Position numbers and translations under genes: made by a program | Assembly: GCF_023856365.1 (NCBI RefSeq) | Contig: NC_064544.1 | Span: 21,056,399-21,120,398, forward strand | Source: Brienomyrus brachyistius | Taxonomy: Eukaryota; Chordata; Actinopteri; Osteoglossiformes; Mormyridae | DNA length: 64,000 bases | Direction: 5' to 3' | The notes under the pieces: generated by a model | Told to the model about the DNA's origin: nothing | What the model saw: only the letters and a program-made list of their open reading frames with translations | Database searches by the model: none | Part shown: piece after piece, positions 60,213 to 64,000 of the stretch | Layout: each line of letters opens with the position of its first letter | Position numbering within the stretch: the stretch's first letter is position 1

Positions 60213-62450
60213 GGCAAGGAACCAAAAACTCCCAGTTAGGGAGACAGAAATCCTCTGGGGGTCGGAGGTAGACTGGCAGTGTTTCCTGTTTACTGTCACT
60301 GGCTCCAGGTTCTCATACGAGCAGTGAGGAATACAGATGGCTGGAAATGAGAGACCCTGCAGTGATAAGTCCAAACTGCACTGGTAACAGGGGTGTTCCG
60401 CTCTGGCCTCCCAACACCTGTGTGGTTACCCTGACGGGCGGCGTATCCCTAACATCACCGGCAGGGGAGAGTCCGCGGCGGAGGAGCTACACACGCCAGA
60501 CAGCGGTGCCTCCAGCTCCCCTCTGAGCGTTTTTCACTCTCTCAGTCACACATTTCTCAGAGCAGATTTTCTCCCCCGCATCCTTAGAGATTGGGTGCTT
60601 CTTTTTTACTGCCTAATACGTCTTTTAAAAAACCCAGATATACGTTGCAGGTCTATCTCCAGGGGCCCCGGACTGAACATTTTAATTCACAGACATCTTT
60701 TAGTGATGGCTTCAATTTCCCAGCCTTTTGATAAAATCGCTCGCTCCCCAGTGTATTGGGATTGAGTACCCAGCTTTGGGAACAATGTAATGAAGTGCCA
60801 TGGTTTTGCCGCCTTGTGTTTGACATAACCTCACTCAGAAGTGCAATAAATGCACCGTGATAAATGTATAGCCAGCAGTAGTAAAAAATATAGTTGTAAT
60901 TGGGTTAATATGCTTTAAAATAGTCCCCATTCATTATCCTGGATTGGGCTTCATATGACGTATGCAGCTAAGTCACTGCTCATTCGGAGAGTCTGAGGAT
61001 TTTACTCTGTTCTCAAGGTATCTCCCTAACACGACACTTGGCGAGAGTAATACTTACTCTCCTTGAGAGTAATAAACACAACTTAGCGATAATTCAGTCC
61101 AATACATAGGTAATCCAGTCTAATACACATAGTCTGTGTATATACTACTCTTAGACCAAATTATATATGCTATTTAATTAACCAGTAGTAATAATAATAT
61201 GTATAATAATTGTTACACTTGTAATGATACTGTGATCATATTACCCTAGGAAGTGAATTATGTATTATAATAATAGTGATAATGGAATTACAGAACCACG
61301 GCAATTATTTTGATTGTAGTCCTCATTTTCCTTCATGTTCATTTAAAATCGCAGTATAATTTTAGTTATAATTATTTACGTGTCTGCGTTTGGAGGAGAC
61401 GTCTGTAGCTATCAGTGAAGCCGACAGCGTGGTTGAACTCCGTTAGCAGAAACTGCCGTTTTGTCGTTTATCTGCCCGAGAGGGGTCGTACCAGGACTCA
61501 CCACTAAGATGAGGTGTGTGGATGGAGGGAGGGGAACCCAGCTCGCCCCGTAGCTGCCCTGGAAGTCCCCACTAAGGCCGATGAGAAATGACGATAGTGT
61601 GCATCAGCAGTCCCTGACATCAGAATCTCACTGCTGGTGAGCTGATTGGAAAAGTTGATGGAGACACACGTGGACACTCTTGTAGGTTAACCTGCTATAA
61701 TGAACTTCACCGTCTAAAGGTTTATGAAGCAGAAAAAGATGGAGACGTACTCACACAGGAGACGTGACCTTATCATGTCTCCACACCGTAGAAGGCTGTA
61801 AGGTCCAAAGCATCTTATCCTTATCTTTCCATACTCAAAATCAAAGATACTGAAAGCCTTGATCTCTAATCAGTAAAATTGCACACTATGATTACATTTT
61901 ATTTTATATTTTATACATATTTATACTTAACATTCTCTACAATTATAAAACCAATTCATTGTTTTATTATTGTCCTTATATTACTGACAAAAGGGTCCTT
62001 GTACAACATATGACCTATTACTGTGCCGAAGTCTTGACATATCATTTTTTTCAATATTAGCTATCGTCATTACATCAGATTGAAATTGCTTAAATAGATC
62101 TTCCACAGGCCGAGTCTTGTCTCGCTTCCATTTAGGGCAGTAAGGATGTCTGCCAGTGACTTGATGCCTTCTCACTTTTGCGGTGGGGGGGGAAAATCAC
62201 TTTCCCGGTGTAAATTCAAGCCAATTCCATCCTTAACACTGTTTGATACCTTCTTGTTTATTTTGTGGGTGGCAGATGACAGCTTTGCGCTGGGCTTTCT
62301 GGGGAGATACTGCCAGGTCACACGCCATTTGCAAAAGGTCGATGACTCATTTTTTTCTTCTATCTCACTGCCCTCGGCCAGAGAATATCCGCGAGCCACG
62401 GAGAACGGCGCCTCCGAGTGGCTGTGCCAGAGGGGCTTCACACTCCTGCA
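60213..62450. other. Single-copy DNA
   Basis: No gene recognised. 60.55-61.05 kb has CNE-like texture; 61.1-61.4 kb is TAATAATA-rich. Confidence 0.4.
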
Positions 62451-62526
62451 CTGCCTATTGTTATATTAGCATCTGCTTATTGTTATATTAGCATCTGCCT
62501 ATTGTTATATTAGCAACTGCCTATTA
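62451..62526. repeat. 22-bp tandem repeat, about 3.5 copies
   Basis: Unit CTGCCTATTGTTATATTAGC + AT. Confidence 0.95.
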
Positions 62527-62547
62527 CAGTGAACATCTTAATTACAA

Positions 62548-62942
62548 TTTTTGAAGATAATCCATAGACTTTGTAGTGAGCAGTTTAATGTACGAACTGT
62601 TTTCTTCTACCGAATTCACACTCCAGTGGTATCTCGCTCGTATCTTCTGCACAGTTCCGACATTAATCAGCTCACTTCAAAGTCTGTGGATTATCTTGAG
62701 TAACCGGGTCATGATTTCTGGTAAGAGACATTGCTGTTGGATTTTTCAAATGTATTTTTCCGGCACTTTAATCACCACAGAGGGAACGCCATTCATTCCC
62801 ATTATATTCGAGTGAAGTCGACATTTCTACAGCCGATATCTCCAAAACTAGACAACTCCCAGCAGAACAACCTAGATGGATAGATATCACTAAAGCCCCC
62901 TAAAACACATCTTTTTCAGTTTTAGGGTGAACTGTGCCTTTA
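62548..62942. mobile_element. Foldback MITE-like element
   Basis: Arms 62551-62613 and 62634-62701 are imperfect inverted repeats (GAAGATAATCCATAGACTTT against CAAGATAATCCACAGACTTT on the opposite strand, continuing to GGAACTG/CGAACTG), with a ~20-base loop. Downstream blocks ATTCATTCCCATTATATTCG, GCCGATATCTCCAAAACTAG and GTGAACTGTGCCTTTAA are familiar from fish MITEs. Outer ends and target duplication not fixed. Confidence 0.7.
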
Positions 62943-64000
62943 ATTGTGTTTTTTAAAGATTCTTTAATGTTGATTTTGGCTTAAATTAATAGTTGATTTT
63001 CATCAGTAAGTCAGTATGACTCTCTTTGACCATTCTACAGGGACTTAATCATTTTGCTGCAAAATGTAGGTAAAAGGAAGGTGCTTAGCCAGTTAGCTTC
63101 TGTGCCTGGTTATGCACTGCTAATCAAATTTTTTATTTGAATGTAATTGCATAATTAAAATAGAATCAAGTGAGGTGTACATCAAGGCTATGAAAAATCT
63201 GTATTTCTGTAAAATCTTAATTCTGCCTGTTCTAAGCTGAAAGTAACGATATGGCCACATTTTTACAGTGTGGTAAAATGCGGAAGAATCGATGCAGGAG
63301 TATTTGCTGCCATGTCCATATAATAGCACTGCAGAGACGTTCTGAGATAACCAAGGACTTTACCTCCTGACATCGTTTTTCGGGCAGAAACTGACCCCGC
63401 TTCAAAACACCCCATTCACATTACATTAACTTTACGTTGCATGGCCGATAAAAGCGAACCCAATTCCCGGCAATCTTTACAGCTCAGGCGGGGCCCCAGG
63501 CAGCTCGAGGGACTTGCGGTAGTGATGCTTGGGGGAGGGGGGAATATTCCTGACAACTTTATAAAGTGCCACAGCTGAGGAGGTGGTTCGTTTAGAGTGA
63601 CAGTCGGCTGTAATTTAAACCAACTAGGCCCAGAATTTGTGCCCGGTCCCCGTGCCCCAGACCGCTTCCTGGCCTCCCCGGTTTTCAGCAGGGCATTACA
63701 CACAAGAGCAGGCAGCAGATTGTGTGAGATTACGACGACATCCTGGGCCAGTCCTGCCACTGTGATACCTCCGTGTTGGCAGTCATGGCCTGTCACCCCT
63801 GCTGACCGCTCCGCGGAGCCCCGCATTCCTCAATCAGCCCTAAGTGTTATAAATACTGACCTCGATAAAAAAGTACAATGTAATGACGGCTTAAACAAGC
63901 ACAATTCATCATCCCCTCCACACGGGCGCCGCTCTCCAAACGTGGTGGGGTGACCGGGCCATGGCCAGCGAGTCAGGCAGCCGTGGACGGCCGCAGCATG
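62943..64000. other. Single-copy DNA to the window end
   Basis: No gene recognised. 63.40-63.90 kb is more G+C-rich and carries overlapping open frames on both strands (63416-63826 minus, 63597-63953 plus) without any recognisable domain. The plus frame runs close to the end of the window, so a real exon cannot be excluded. Confidence 0.35.

Overview
The window looks like intergenic (or deep intronic) DNA from a ray-finned fish, most likely a teleost. This rests on the repeat content: Tc1/mariner elements with fish-type terminal repeats, tRNA-like SINE-type copies with a (GGAT)n tail, small hAT and foldback MITEs of kinds common in fish, and many micro- and minisatellites. The base composition of the rest is A+T-rich. 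I see no bacterial or viral gene organisation and no recognisable multi-exon host gene. The long open frames are by-products of tandem repeats whose period suits the reading frame. One unremarkable ORF near 20.5-20.98 kb (minus strand) has protein-like composition and is listed as a weak candidate only.

Layout. 0-11 kb: single-copy DNA holding an 84-bp minisatellite (1.15-2.68 kb) and two related ~80-bp blocks (6.8 and 8.75 kb) that look like a duplicated conserved element. 11-24 kb: a minisatellite-rich zone with a 16-bp array carrying a 400-bp higher-order period (11.25-13.4 kb), a degenerate TTTACTT array split by a SINE-like insertion (15.25-16.16 kb), and 47-bp (16.8 kb), 53-bp (19.4 kb), 22-bp (22.1 kb) and 28-bp (23.8 kb) arrays. 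24.8-27 kb: three Tc1/mariner relics in a row: a 1.24-kb element with a dead transposase, a ~0.5-kb MITE and a third truncated element abutting it. 27-43 kb: mostly single-copy, homeodomain-core-rich DNA resembling a regulatory desert, with a pair of ~96% identical inverted reverse-transcriptase-like fragments (33.7 and 37.1 kb). 43-56 kb: more regulatory-looking DNA with small MITEs, poly-G tracts and a 172-bp hAT MITE with a perfect 8-bp target duplication (54.8 kb). 56.9-58.8 kb: a second ~53-bp minisatellite of about 34 copies. 59-64 kb: SINE and other fish-type repeats, then a foldback element at 62.55 kb.

No gene network can be read from the window. Its plausible function is cis-regulation by non-coding elements, which is inference from sequence texture and cannot be proved without cross-species alignment. 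Names of repeat families rest on recognising terminal repeats, pol III boxes and short protein motifs; no database search was run. I found no convincing new multi-gene system. The strongest leads are structural: the duplicated block at 6.8/8.75 kb, the palindrome at the edge of the 19.4-kb array, the inverted reverse-transcriptase fragments, the nested higher-order periods in several minisatellites, and the high number of long G/C homopolymers.
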